The notes beneath the pieces were generated by a model that was given only the letters and a program-made list of their open reading frames with translations, had not been told where the DNA came from and searched no databases. Made by a program: the position numbers and the translations under genes. Shown here piece after piece: positions 25,810 through 33,781 of a stretch of 64,000 bases of DNA (positions are counted from its first letter, which is position 1; every line of letters starts with the position of its first letter). Origin of the DNA: Candidatus Binatia bacterium (lineage in GTDB: Bacteria > Desulfobacterota > Binatia > HRBIN30); the NCBI GenBank assembly GCA_937925685.1, contig CALAMI010000015.1:168911-232910 (forward strand), in the 5' to 3' direction.

Positions 25810-26390
25810 GCGGACAACCGCGCCAGTGCAGTCTGTGCCAACTCTGCTGGACTCACCTCAGTGTCCGTTGGCCGCATACTCAAGACCCGTGCTGGAACAC
25901 CACCGACAATCGCAAATGGGGGAACGTCATGGGTGACCACCGCACCGGCAGCCACAATGGCACCGGTACCAATTTTCACCCCCTTCAAGACTCGCACCCC
26001 ACAGCCGATCCAGACATCGTCTTCAACGACAATGGGGGCTGCCGTCTTGGGTTGATACCGGATGGGTATCCGGCGGGTTGCAAATCCATGATCCTCGCTA
26101 ATCAGCGACGTGTTGTGAGCAATCAACACGTTGCGACCGATGGTGAGCCCCCCATAACCATCGAGAAAACAATTTTCCCCGACCATGCTGCCGCCGCCAA
26201 TACTCACCCCCTCAGGAAACCAAATGGTCACGTTGTCACGAAACCATACCCAACCGTCGACGCGTCGCAAAAACGCCTTGAGAATGAGCCACCGCGCGAC
26301 GTCGCCACTCAGCATTGGCAAGTATTTCACGAGGCCGTAAACACTGTGAAATGTCAGATACCAAATTGCTGCTCGCCAACCGATTTTCAT
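25806..26390 (-). CDS. left-handed beta-helix (hexapeptide) acyltransferase, WcaF/LbH type
   Basis: 194 residues. The first 70 residues are hydrophobic/amphipathic and unlike the repeats (AAIWYLTFHSVYGLVKYLPM). From about residue 70 hexapeptide repeats run through GVSIGGGSMVGENCFLDG, GLTIGRNVLIAHNTSLI and GVKIGTGAIVAAGAVVTHDV, ending in FAIVGGVPARVL. The histidine in AHNTSLISEDHGF fits the catalytic residue of CoA-dependent O-acetyltransferases. ATG 26390 overlaps the methyltransferase stop (ATGA). It probably acetylates a sugar of the repeat unit. Confidence 0.88.
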   Translation of the reverse strand: MKIGWRAAIWYLTFHSVYGLVKYLPMLSGDVARWLILKAFLRRVDGWVWFRDNVTIWFPEGVSIGGGSMVGENCFLDGYGGLTIGRNVLIAHNTSLISEDHGFATRRIPIRYQPKTAAPIVVEDDVWIGCGVRVLKGVKIGTGAIVAAGAVVTHDVPPFAIVGGVPARVLSMRPTDTEVSPAELAQTALARLSA

Positions 26391-27145
26391 CGCAAGGTTT
26401 CCCCCAGGTTTGGGCGTCGAGCTAAACAAAGGAGCGAAACCCCCACGGGAAAATTCATGCGAGCAATTATCGGTGCTTCGAGAGAGAACAGCTTGCCTAA
26501 CCAGTCATTGATTTTCCCCGGTTTCGTCATGGAAAAGTCAGACACCAACTCCCCATTTTTCTCCGGAACGATGCGGCGCGCCAGCCGAACCGCCGCGATG
26601 ACGGGGAAGAGAAAGGTGTTCAAGTAGGTCAGCCGCTGAATCTCCAACCCGGCAGCACAAAAGAGCGTGGCCAACTCTTTGGCGCGATAGCGTCGCTTGT
26701 GATGATTGATCACGTCCTGTCGGCCCCACATCCAAGGAAAAGCAGGCACAGTCACTAACACAAAACCTCCCGGCCGGACGACCCGAGCCATTTCCGCTAC
26801 GCATCCTTGGTCATTCTCGATGTGCTCGATCAGGTCAAACGCCGTAATCAAATCCACCGAGCTGCTGCGGAACGGTAGTGCCTGCACATCTCCGCGCAGC
26901 ACCGGAAGCGCTGTCCGGCGGCGCGAGTAGCGTGCGGCTGCGGCACCCCAATCGACCCCGATGACACGCCCATAGCGGGTCAGGAAGCTTAAGTTCGCCC
27001 CGGTTCCACATCCTAAATCGAGCACCAAAGCACTCGAGCCCAGCGGCAGTCGGCTGAGAAGAGCGTGAAAGATGGCTCTGCGGCCCTCGAACCACCAATG
27101 AACCGCCTCAATCTGCGCGTATTCCTCGTAAAATTTTTCTTCCAT
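26387..27145 (-). CDS. class I SAM-dependent methyltransferase
   Basis: 252 residues. Motif I VLDLGCGTGANLSFL binds SAM; VIGVDWGAAAARYSRRR is motif II, DLITAFDLIEHIENDQG motif III/post II, and RVVRPGGFVLVTVPAFPW motif IV. The N-terminal EVHWW-like AVHWWFEGRRAIF is typical of methyltransferases of glycan clusters. The C-terminal helix with FLFPVIAAVRLARRIV may touch the membrane. It starts six bases before the GT2 stop gap region and overlaps the acyltransferase. Probable sugar or lipid-carrier O-methyltransferase; substrate unknown. Confidence 0.87.
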   Translation of the reverse strand: MEEKFYEEYAQIEAVHWWFEGRRAIFHALLSRLPLGSSALVLDLGCGTGANLSFLTRYGRVIGVDWGAAAARYSRRRTALPVLRGDVQALPFRSSSVDLITAFDLIEHIENDQGCVAEMARVVRPGGFVLVTVPAFPWMWGRQDVINHHKRRYRAKELATLFCAAGLEIQRLTYLNTFLFPVIAAVRLARRIVPEKNGELVSDFSMTKPGKINDWLGKLFSLEAPIIARMNFPVGVSLLCLARRPNLGETLR

Positions 27146-27151
27146 GCTTGC

Positions 27152-28171
27152 TCAGCGGCGCAGCGCTACTTCCGGGGCGATCTCCAGCTCAGCCGCTGCC
27201 GTTTTACTCAACTCTTCGGCCCGGTCGAAGCCCACGGTCTCCCGCACAACGTACAAAGGTCGGCGCTTCACCTCGTCGAAAATTCGGCCCACATATTCCC
27301 CTAGAATTCCGAGCGACAGCAACTGTATGCCGCCCAAGAACAACACCACGACCACCGTGGAGGTCCAGCCCGTTACCAGGCGCTCGCCGTACACCAGACG
27401 AAGCGTTAGCAGGTACAGTATGAGTGCAAAGGCACTACCACTGATGACAAAACCCAGATGGGTCACCATACGCAACGGCACAAAAGAGTACGAAACCAGG
27501 CCATCATAGGCGAGCTTGACAAGCTTGCCCAATGGGTACTTTGACTCGCCAGCAAACCGCGGCTCGCGGTCATACTCGATTCCAGTTTGCCGGAATCCTA
27601 CCCAAGCCCGGATCCCGCGCACGAAGCGGTTTCGCTCGGGCATTTTATTTAGCTCATCGACGACGCGGCGGTCCATGATGGCAAAGTCCCCCGAGTCAAG
27701 CGGTATGTCGACGTAAGACAAACGCCGCAGCAGTCGATAAAACAGCCGATATGCTGCACGTTTCAGCACGCTTTCTTTGCGGCTCCGCCGGACGGCGTAG
27801 ACTACCTCGAATCCCTCCCTCCACTTTTCAAAGAGGCGCGGAACGAATTCCGGCGGGTCTTGTAAGTCGCCATCGATCACCGCAACCGCAGCGCCTTTAG
27901 CGTAATGTAATCCAGCCGTGACCGCCGTCTGATGCCCGAAATTGCGCGAGAAGCGTACGACCTTGACCCTGCTATCGCCTTCGGCCAAGGCACGTAGTCG
28001 CTCGAAGGTGCCATCTGTGCTGCCGTCATCCACAACGACGATCTCGAAGGGGACAGCAATTTGCTCCAAGGCGGCAACGGCACGACGATAAAACGTGGAG
28101 ACGGTTTCCTCCTCGTTGTACATGGGAACCACGAGCGACAAGGTCGGAGCACCCGAGGTGGCTGCGTTCAT
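27152..28171 (-). CDS. family 2 glycosyltransferase with two C-terminal membrane segments (GtrB/DPM1 type)
   Basis: 339 residues. LSLVVPMYNEEETVSTFYRR, VVDDGSTDGT and the DXD-like VIDGDLQDPPEF are GT-A hallmarks; LDSGDFAIMDRRVVDELN and the amphipathic SKYPLGKLVKLAYDGLVSY precede two membrane hairpins (THLGFVISGSAFALILYLL and VVVVLFLGGIQLLSLGILGE). Such enzymes load undecaprenyl phosphate with a single sugar, which a GT39/GT83-type membrane enzyme then transfers; the adjacent gene at 28168 encodes just such a protein and overlaps it (ATGA), so the two likely work as a donor/transferase pair. Confidence 0.92.
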   Translation of the reverse strand: MNAATSGAPTLSLVVPMYNEEETVSTFYRRAVAALEQIAVPFEIVVVDDGSTDGTFERLRALAEGDSRVKVVRFSRNFGHQTAVTAGLHYAKGAAVAVIDGDLQDPPEFVPRLFEKWREGFEVVYAVRRSRKESVLKRAAYRLFYRLLRRLSYVDIPLDSGDFAIMDRRVVDELNKMPERNRFVRGIRAWVGFRQTGIEYDREPRFAGESKYPLGKLVKLAYDGLVSYSFVPLRMVTHLGFVISGSAFALILYLLTLRLVYGERLVTGWTSTVVVVLFLGGIQLLSLGILGEYVGRIFDEVKRRPLYVVRETVGFDRAEELSKTAAAELEIAPEVALRR

Positions 28172-29925
28172 GGGCTGCTTTTTCGCCTATATATGGTGAT
28201 CGTGGGATTCAAGCTAGGAATGCGGGTTTGGAGCCAGCTTCGCGTAGCAAAGACAGCGCCCACCTCGTATCCGATTTCCCCCTCGCGGAGAGCCCGAAAG
28301 AGTTCGCGCGCCTCCTGGGACTCCGAAAAAAAAGCCTCTCCGGGTTGCCAGTCGCGACGGTACACTCCAGTCAGTCCGGCACGCCCCCCGCTACTCACAA
28401 CGACCAAGTCGGGCGAGCGGTGAAGAAATTGCTCCTTGGTGCGGTCGCGTAAGCCAACCTTCTTTACCTCCCAGCTGGAAGGGAAACGAGGCAAGTACGT
28501 CAACGGTTGATAGATCTCCACCCGCACACCTTGCTTCGGCCAGTGAGTACCAAGCCAGGCTTCGGCAGCGTAACGTGGATCATTGAGGAGCAAGCGCACC
28601 GTTTCCGTTCCCGGGGCGAGTGCAGCAACGGCCCACACCGCGAAGAGCCACGCCGGCAACGACCTTGCGCGCCCCCGCTCGGTTAGCGCTCCAAGGCCAC
28701 CGACTAGAAGACTCGCCAGGTATGCTAGGGGTAAAACGTACCGCAGTTGCACCAGCTCTAACGCGCGGAGCGAAACCACGTAGTAACAAATTCCGGTTAC
28801 GGCCAGGATCAGCATGGTACGGCCTCGAAGCCAGGCCCATGCTGACGCCCCCAACAAGGCAGCTAAAGCTCCTATAGGGGTCAAACTATGCGCAACTATT
28901 TCGACCACTTTGTGGATTTTCGCTCCTTCCCGGGGCAAGGAAAACCCTTGAGGCACCTGGGTGAGAAATCTGTAAGGAGCGTATTTTTCCCGGACTTCTT
29001 CCGGCAGCATCCCCGCTAAAAACCGCCAGCGGTTGAGATAGCCTGAGGGATTCCACAACACGTTTGCAACCAACACTGTGGTCACCACAAACGCCAACAC
29101 AGCCACCAGCGTATGCCGCCGCACTCGTGCCCACGAAATTTCTCGTCGCCCGACCCGAGCAATGAGAAGCCAAGCGAGCGGCATTGCAAGCAGAAAACCT
29201 ATCCCTTGTTCCTTAGTCAAAAGAGCCATCGCCGCCGCCACACCTGCCAAGCCGCTCGCCGCTCGCGAGTCGTTTTGAACCGACCACAATGTTGCCCACC
29301 AGCACAGCGCCAACCAAAACAACAGCGGAACGTCGACGTTCGAGGTGTGGCTGTAAAACACCAGTGGATACAAGCCCGCTACTGCGACAGCGGCCCAAAG
29401 CCCTGCCACCGCGCTCGACAGCAAGAGTGCGACCGTACAGAATGCCAGCAAAGCGATGGCCGTGCCCATGATGGCGGTCACCACTCGCATCACCAATGCC
29501 AACTGGGCTAGACTCCGTTCAGGGTTTTTGAATCCATAGGGGTACTGGGACTGCGGCCGGCTGAGCTCGCCCCGAATCCACATGCTAGCCAGCAGTGGGG
29601 CTTGGGCCGTCAGTAACAGGAGGGGATGGCCCACGGGGTACTTGAAATAAAACCAACCGGAGTTCCACTCATCGCCAAACAGGACGTGGCGCCCTACCGC
29701 CAGCGGGCCGAGAGGCTGCAACGCATCGGCCGACCAGGTACGGTTGCTATTTGGTAGCCCCCAATCAATCCCAACGATGTTCAGCAGCAAGCTCGCCGTG
29801 AGAACTATCGCCAAACCGGCACGGACCAGTCTTGGTTGGGTTCCCAGCCAATTCCGAAAGGAACCTTTCAGCGGGGAAGCGTTAACCCAGTTGGCATCTA
29901 GCTCTCGATCCCGTTGCCGGTTCAT
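28168..29925 (-). CDS. GT39/GT83-like multi-pass glycosyltransferase (PMT/ArnT superfamily)
   Basis: 585 residues with about 11-12 membrane segments, for example AGLAIVLTASLLLNIVGIDW, LAQLALVMRVVTAIMGTAIA and TLVAVLAFVVTTVLVANVLW. The first periplasmic loop contains acidic residues (RTWSADALQPLG, LFGDEWNSGWFYFKYPVGHP) where PMT-type enzymes carry the catalytic acids. Such proteins transfer sugars from polyprenyl-phosphate carriers on the outer face of the inner membrane. The C-terminal 150 residues are a soluble domain (RVEIYQPLTYLPRFPSSWEV). The start ATG 29925 overlaps the upstream AlkP-fold gene (ATGA); the longer open frame to 30009 is inside that gene. Pairs with the GT2 at 27152. Confidence 0.85.
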   Translation of the reverse strand: MNRQRDRELDANWVNASPLKGSFRNWLGTQPRLVRAGLAIVLTASLLLNIVGIDWGLPNSNRTWSADALQPLGPLAVGRHVLFGDEWNSGWFYFKYPVGHPLLLLTAQAPLLASMWIRGELSRPQSQYPYGFKNPERSLAQLALVMRVVTAIMGTAIALLAFCTVALLLSSAVAGLWAAVAVAGLYPLVFYSHTSNVDVPLLFWLALCWWATLWSVQNDSRAASGLAGVAAAMALLTKEQGIGFLLAMPLAWLLIARVGRREISWARVRRHTLVAVLAFVVTTVLVANVLWNPSGYLNRWRFLAGMLPEEVREKYAPYRFLTQVPQGFSLPREGAKIHKVVEIVAHSLTPIGALAALLGASAWAWLRGRTMLILAVTGICYYVVSLRALELVQLRYVLPLAYLASLLVGGLGALTERGRARSLPAWLFAVWAVAALAPGTETVRLLLNDPRYAAEAWLGTHWPKQGVRVEIYQPLTYLPRFPSSWEVKKVGLRDRTKEQFLHRSPDLVVVSSGGRAGLTGVYRRDWQPGEAFFSESQEARELFRALREGEIGYEVGAVFATRSWLQTRIPSLNPTITIYRRKSSP

Positions 29926-31271
29926 GACGTCGAAAACACTACAGAGCCTCCCCGTAGCTGTTGCTCGAGGCACTGCCGCAACGCCGTGATCGGCAGCACG
30001 CCGCTCCAACCTGAACCAGACTGCCTTGGGTCGTAAGCGATAAAAATCCCGTCATGGTGGTGATTAGCGTAGTCCCGGCCAAAATCGTTTCCCGGGGCGT
30101 AGAGATCCTCCCCGCCTAGGCTTGCGAAAACGCGCATCCGAAGATCGTCTACGTACACCAGCAAATCTGGAGCAAGCGCCTGGCAGTCACGGTACAACTC
30201 CCGTGGCCGATAACAGCGAATTCGGGCGTTGCGCCCATCCTCCAGAAAGAAATCCTTAGCAAGGGCCTCGCGCAATTCTTCACAAATGCGCTCCACGTCT
30301 CCTTGGTCGACGCAACCTCTTGGCTCACGGCCGCGCACGTTAATGTAAACCCGACCAGCATAGCCTCCCTCGGCCCAAGCTCGCGTTTTCTCCCAGTCCA
30401 CCGCCTCTGGGTTCCAAGCCGTAGCGCCCGGCAAATTCTGGCGTAGCTTGAGCCAGCCTCGACGTCGCAGCCATTCGTTGAGGAACACACCCCCATGACT
30501 CGGCTGTGCACCATGATCCGACACAAGCCAGACACAGATATGGTCGGGTAACTCCGCTAACCACTCTCCTACCTCCTCGTCGATGATGGCGTAATACCGT
30601 CGCACCATCTCGCCCCAGCCTCCCGAGCCCTCGGCCTTCCACAGACCGTGCTGTACCCGGTCTGTACCAATGTCCGTAATGACAAAAAGATTCCACGTTT
30701 CGCGGCGCGCTAGCTCCCGGGCCAAACGAAATCGCGCCCGCAACGCAGCGACAGCTTGGTCGAACAGAGCCCCATCGCTGAGAGACCGAAAACTCTCGAT
30801 GTCGAACCGGTAGTCCGGGGCAATGTTACGCATCAACGTTTGCACTGCCGGGGGCTGACAAACGACCGAGGCACCGCGCGGTGTCAGAAGGCAACTCACC
30901 GACGTTCCATGGATCAGTGGCGGGGGGTAAGAAGGTGGTACTCCCAGCACCACTGCCCGGCCGCCGTGGCTTCCCAGCCAATGCCAAAGCATGTCGGGAG
31001 GCAAAAGCCCGGCGTGTACCAGCTGGCGCTTTCCGTAGCTTCCTGGCCGGCGATAATGAAAACCGTAAAGTCCAAGTTCGCCGGGGTCCTTCCCGCTCAT
31101 CATGCATGCCCAGGCAGGTACGGTAATCGGCGGGTCTGAGCTTCGTAGGATCCCAAAGTATCCACCGCGCGCGAGCCGATCGATGTTAGGAAAATGGGCG
31201 GCCATTTCCGAAAAGAGGCAGCTCGCGGGCGTACCATCGAGGCCGATCACCAAGACCTTTTGTCGGATCAT
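29922..31271 (-). CDS. AlkP-superfamily phosphodiesterase/pyrophosphatase-like protein
   Basis: 449 residues, type I phosphodiesterase/nucleotide pyrophosphatase fold. Metal and nucleophile motifs are complete: LVIGLDGTPASCLF (first Asp), PPITVPAWACMMSGKDP (nucleophile Thr), FVITDIGTDRVQHGLW (Asp and His), WLVSDHGAQPSHGG (Asp-His) and ANHHHDGIFIAYDP (last His). No signal peptide is visible, so it is cytoplasmic unless exported by other means. It may hydrolyse or transfer a phosphodiester during glycan assembly. Very similar in plan to the protein at 61452. ATGA overlap with the upstream sulfatase-like gene and downstream GT39-like gene. Confidence 0.87.
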   Translation of the reverse strand: MIRQKVLVIGLDGTPASCLFSEMAAHFPNIDRLARGGYFGILRSSDPPITVPAWACMMSGKDPGELGLYGFHYRRPGSYGKRQLVHAGLLPPDMLWHWLGSHGGRAVVLGVPPSYPPPLIHGTSVSCLLTPRGASVVCQPPAVQTLMRNIAPDYRFDIESFRSLSDGALFDQAVAALRARFRLARELARRETWNLFVITDIGTDRVQHGLWKAEGSGGWGEMVRRYYAIIDEEVGEWLAELPDHICVWLVSDHGAQPSHGGVFLNEWLRRRGWLKLRQNLPGATAWNPEAVDWEKTRAWAEGGYAGRVYINVRGREPRGCVDQGDVERICEELREALAKDFFLEDGRNARIRCYRPRELYRDCQALAPDLLVYVDDLRMRVFASLGGEDLYAPGNDFGRDYANHHHDGIFIAYDPRQSGSGWSGVLPITALRQCLEQQLRGGSVVFSTS

Positions 31272-32494
31272 GAAACGACGCGCAGCGTCCGCTGATGAAC
31301 TGCTTCAGCAGCACCCGACGCCGGCCCCCGTTTATACGCATGTTGAACCGCGAGCCAATGAAACAACTGAGCGCGCATCACCGCCACCATCTTGGGCTGC
31401 TCCAGCGCCAAATCTCGCTTCGCAGCGGGGTCCGCCTCTACGTCATAAAGCTCGGGGATTTCCTCCGTCTGCCATAAGAAGCGGAAGCGAGCTGTTCTCA
31501 ACAACCGGCGTCGGTACCCGGGGAACGCCATCCCATAGTTCCCCGCTGAGACACCTCGGTACTCCTCGACTACCACCGCCTCGGGCCCGGCCGTTACGCG
31601 ATTTCCCCGTACAAGTATCCGGCCATAGCCCGCTGCGCCGAGTTCCTCTTCGGCGCCCGCTAGGTGAAGCAAGGTGGGAGACAAATCCGAAAGCTGGCAG
31701 AACTCCTCAACAACAAACCCACCCGGCCCTGGCACCGGAAGGCGAAGCACCAGGGGAATTCGCACCACGTCTTCATCCAGAGAGTCAGCCTCTTGGCGAA
31801 GAAGCGGGGTCCCACGAAGCGCAGTCACGACGAAGATGGTCGTGTCCCACAACTTTCTCTGCTCGAGTGCGCGCACAATGCCAGAGATATAGTTCGCCGC
31901 AAAAATTGCCGGGGCGAAAGGATCCGCAGGCTTCTCACCGTGCGAAGGTTCCGCGTGGCGTGAGGGATAATACAGCCAAGCGAAGAACGGGCGAGCTGGC
32001 CGATAGTGGTCGAGCCAATGAAAAAACGCAAGATTGGTTCGCCGAGCCAGCCCTTCGTTTCCCCTTAACCATCGCCCCGCCACCCTGCGGCCCAGCAACC
32101 AACCTCGCTCCACCAGCCCAAGGCGCCACTGCGGGGGGATTAACCAGTGGAAACGAGATTTCGCGCAAATTTGCTCCGCAACGTCACGTACGGGACACAC
32201 GGCTACAGTGCCGTAGCCGAGATTGCGTAACCCGCTCACCGCATCGGGCGCATGAGCTGGCCAAGTAGGAGTCTCCGAAGTCGCCCCGTGAGCGGCAGGA
32301 GCTAAGCCGGCAAATAACGAGACCAAGGCCTCAATGGTTCCCGGCGAGTTGGTGAACGCGCGAGCAAACCGCAGACCCTCGCGAGCCAACCTTCGAAGCA
32401 CCTCACCGCCCGGCTCGTTCAATTCTTCCGTAAACAACTCAGCCGGCGCCGACTCGAAACAGGCGAGGACAATGTTCCAGTTTGGTGCAGCCAC
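31268..32494 (-). CDS. sulfatase-like protein lacking catalytic motifs
   Basis: 408 residues with the overall plan of a sulfatase (AlkP superfamily): N-terminal strand NWNIVLACFESAPAELF, fold landmarks RFARAFTNSPGTIEALVSL, FFAWLYYPSRHAEPSHGE, VRIPLVLRLPVP, FCQLSDLSPTLLHLAG and a C-terminal EIPELYDVEADPAAKRDLAL. The first metal aspartates are replaced (CFESAP where sulfatases have DTxRAD), the nucleophile motif C/S-x-P-x-R reads TIEAL, and the DHG motif reads TALRGTP. It is thus probably catalytically dead or altered. ATGA overlap with the phosphodiesterase gene downstream; the MBL-fold gene ends 9 bases upstream. A regulatory or binding partner of the active AlkP-fold enzymes is one possibility. 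Confidence 0.8.
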   Translation of the reverse strand: MAAPNWNIVLACFESAPAELFTEELNEPGGEVLRRLAREGLRFARAFTNSPGTIEALVSLFAGLAPAAHGATSETPTWPAHAPDAVSGLRNLGYGTVAVCPVRDVAEQICAKSRFHWLIPPQWRLGLVERGWLLGRRVAGRWLRGNEGLARRTNLAFFHWLDHYRPARPFFAWLYYPSRHAEPSHGEKPADPFAPAIFAANYISGIVRALEQRKLWDTTIFVVTALRGTPLLRQEADSLDEDVVRIPLVLRLPVPGPGGFVVEEFCQLSDLSPTLLHLAGAEEELGAAGYGRILVRGNRVTAGPEAVVVEEYRGVSAGNYGMAFPGYRRRLLRTARFRFLWQTEEIPELYDVEADPAAKRDLALEQPKMVAVMRAQLFHWLAVQHAYKRGPASGAAEAVHQRTLRVVS

Positions 32495-32503
32495 GAGACT
32501 CTC

Positions 32504-33769
32504 TTAAAGCTTACAAAACCACGTCCAAAATTCCTTGTTGTAACGGTCGGGATTGCGCGCCAGCCGAACACGGAAGGAGAGCACAAGATCGTCCCAAATA
32601 CCACCCAAGGCCACCCCTTGGTAAACGAGGGTCGCTGGCCATTTGAGTCGCAAGTTCCATTGGTTTGGCACGCCCCGGTACACCCAGTCGCGCTGACGGG
32701 TAAAATCCACCACCCAGTCGCCACCATGAGGCCCGTCCACGATCCAGTGAGTCACGATATTCACCCGCTGAGCAATGGAGGGGTCGTCACGCAGCAGGCT
32801 AGTGAAGTAATCGTGGAACAAGTCGTACAAGTCCTTCGGGGCTTTCGGTTCAGCGGCGAATCGCTCGGTAATGAGCGCAGCGTGTTTGCGGCTGAGGCCC
32901 TCGATCATTTCCATACGGCGCGACCAGTCCGGGGCAGGCTTATGGCGCTTCAAACTTCCATCCGGCAGCCACGTATCTCCGGGGTTCATTTGTAAGCCTT
33001 GCACTTCGGGTGCGACTTCTTCCAATCGCGCAATGGCCTCTGCCGGTGTGTTCACGTAATGGGGCGTGTTGAGAAAAAGCTGCTCCGGAGCCAACAACGC
33101 ATAATTTCCCGCTGCTGGAACAGCTTGACGGGCGCGCAAAAGACGAGCCCAGCTAACAAATTCGTCGAGATGGGCCTCTTTCGAAGCGCGCCAGCGCTCG
33201 ATCTTGGAACCAAGGGGAAACTCGAAGCAGCCGGGGTACTGCGATGCTCCCGTGAATGTGAGGAACACCAGATCGATACGCTCCTCTCGTCCGAGCCGTT
33301 CCAAGGTGGCATCGTCAAGGTGGCAATCGTTGACGTTCAGCACTGTGTTATCCGAATCTTTCACCAAGATGGCACTATCGTCCCAGGGGCGGTCTGGGGC
33401 AATCAGGCGAACCGTTAGCCCACTGCCGTTCAGCGAGTACGCTTGGCCGAACTCCAACTCCTGAACCTCCTCGAATCCAAGGGCCCGGATGCGATCGGAA
33501 AAACGTCGCTTCTTGTACCGTGCAATGAGAATGGTCGCCGACTTGTCAAGTTGAGCCAACGAAGTCGGATCAAAATGGTCAGCGTGCTCATGGGAAATGT
33601 AAATGTAGTCGACTTTACCCACGTCACGCGGCGTGATTTCCAGTTCGGGGAAGTGCCACCAACTATTGTGGTAGATGGGATCCGACAACCACGGGTCCAT
33701 CAGAATTTTTGTACCAGCGGACTCCATCACCATGCATGCATGCCCAATATAGGTCACTTGAATCGCCAT
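32504..33769 (-). CDS. metallo-beta-lactamase-fold hydrolase of unknown substrate
   Basis: 421 residues. The N-terminal two thirds are an MBL domain: TYIGHACMVMESAGTKILMD, the zinc motif ISHEHADHFD (HxHxDH), and a later metal ligand in VNDCHLDDATLER. Insertions such as LVFLTFTGASQYPGCFEFP and the C-terminal 150 residues (YDLFHDYFTSLLRDDPS, GGDWVVDFTRQRDWVYRG) are unlike standard hydrolases. The combination is reminiscent of the CMP-N-acetylneuraminate hydroxylase / UDP-MurNAc hydroxylase MBL part, but no Rieske domain (CxH...CxxH) is present, so a plain hydrolase is also possible. Lies between two polysaccharide genes with gaps of 9 and 12 bases. Confidence 0.8.
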   Translation of the reverse strand: MAIQVTYIGHACMVMESAGTKILMDPWLSDPIYHNSWWHFPELEITPRDVGKVDYIYISHEHADHFDPTSLAQLDKSATILIARYKKRRFSDRIRALGFEEVQELEFGQAYSLNGSGLTVRLIAPDRPWDDSAILVKDSDNTVLNVNDCHLDDATLERLGREERIDLVFLTFTGASQYPGCFEFPLGSKIERWRASKEAHLDEFVSWARLLRARQAVPAAGNYALLAPEQLFLNTPHYVNTPAEAIARLEEVAPEVQGLQMNPGDTWLPDGSLKRHKPAPDWSRRMEMIEGLSRKHAALITERFAAEPKAPKDLYDLFHDYFTSLLRDDPSIAQRVNIVTHWIVDGPHGGDWVVDFTRQRDWVYRGVPNQWNLRLKWPATLVYQGVALGGIWDDLVLSFRVRLARNPDRYNKEFWTWFCKL

Positions 33770-33781
33770 CGTTGACCTCCT

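Noticed and set aside
31102..32268. 388-codon plus-strand open frame
   Set aside because: Antisense to the sulfatase-like and phosphodiesterase-like genes, Pro/Arg-rich and without domains.
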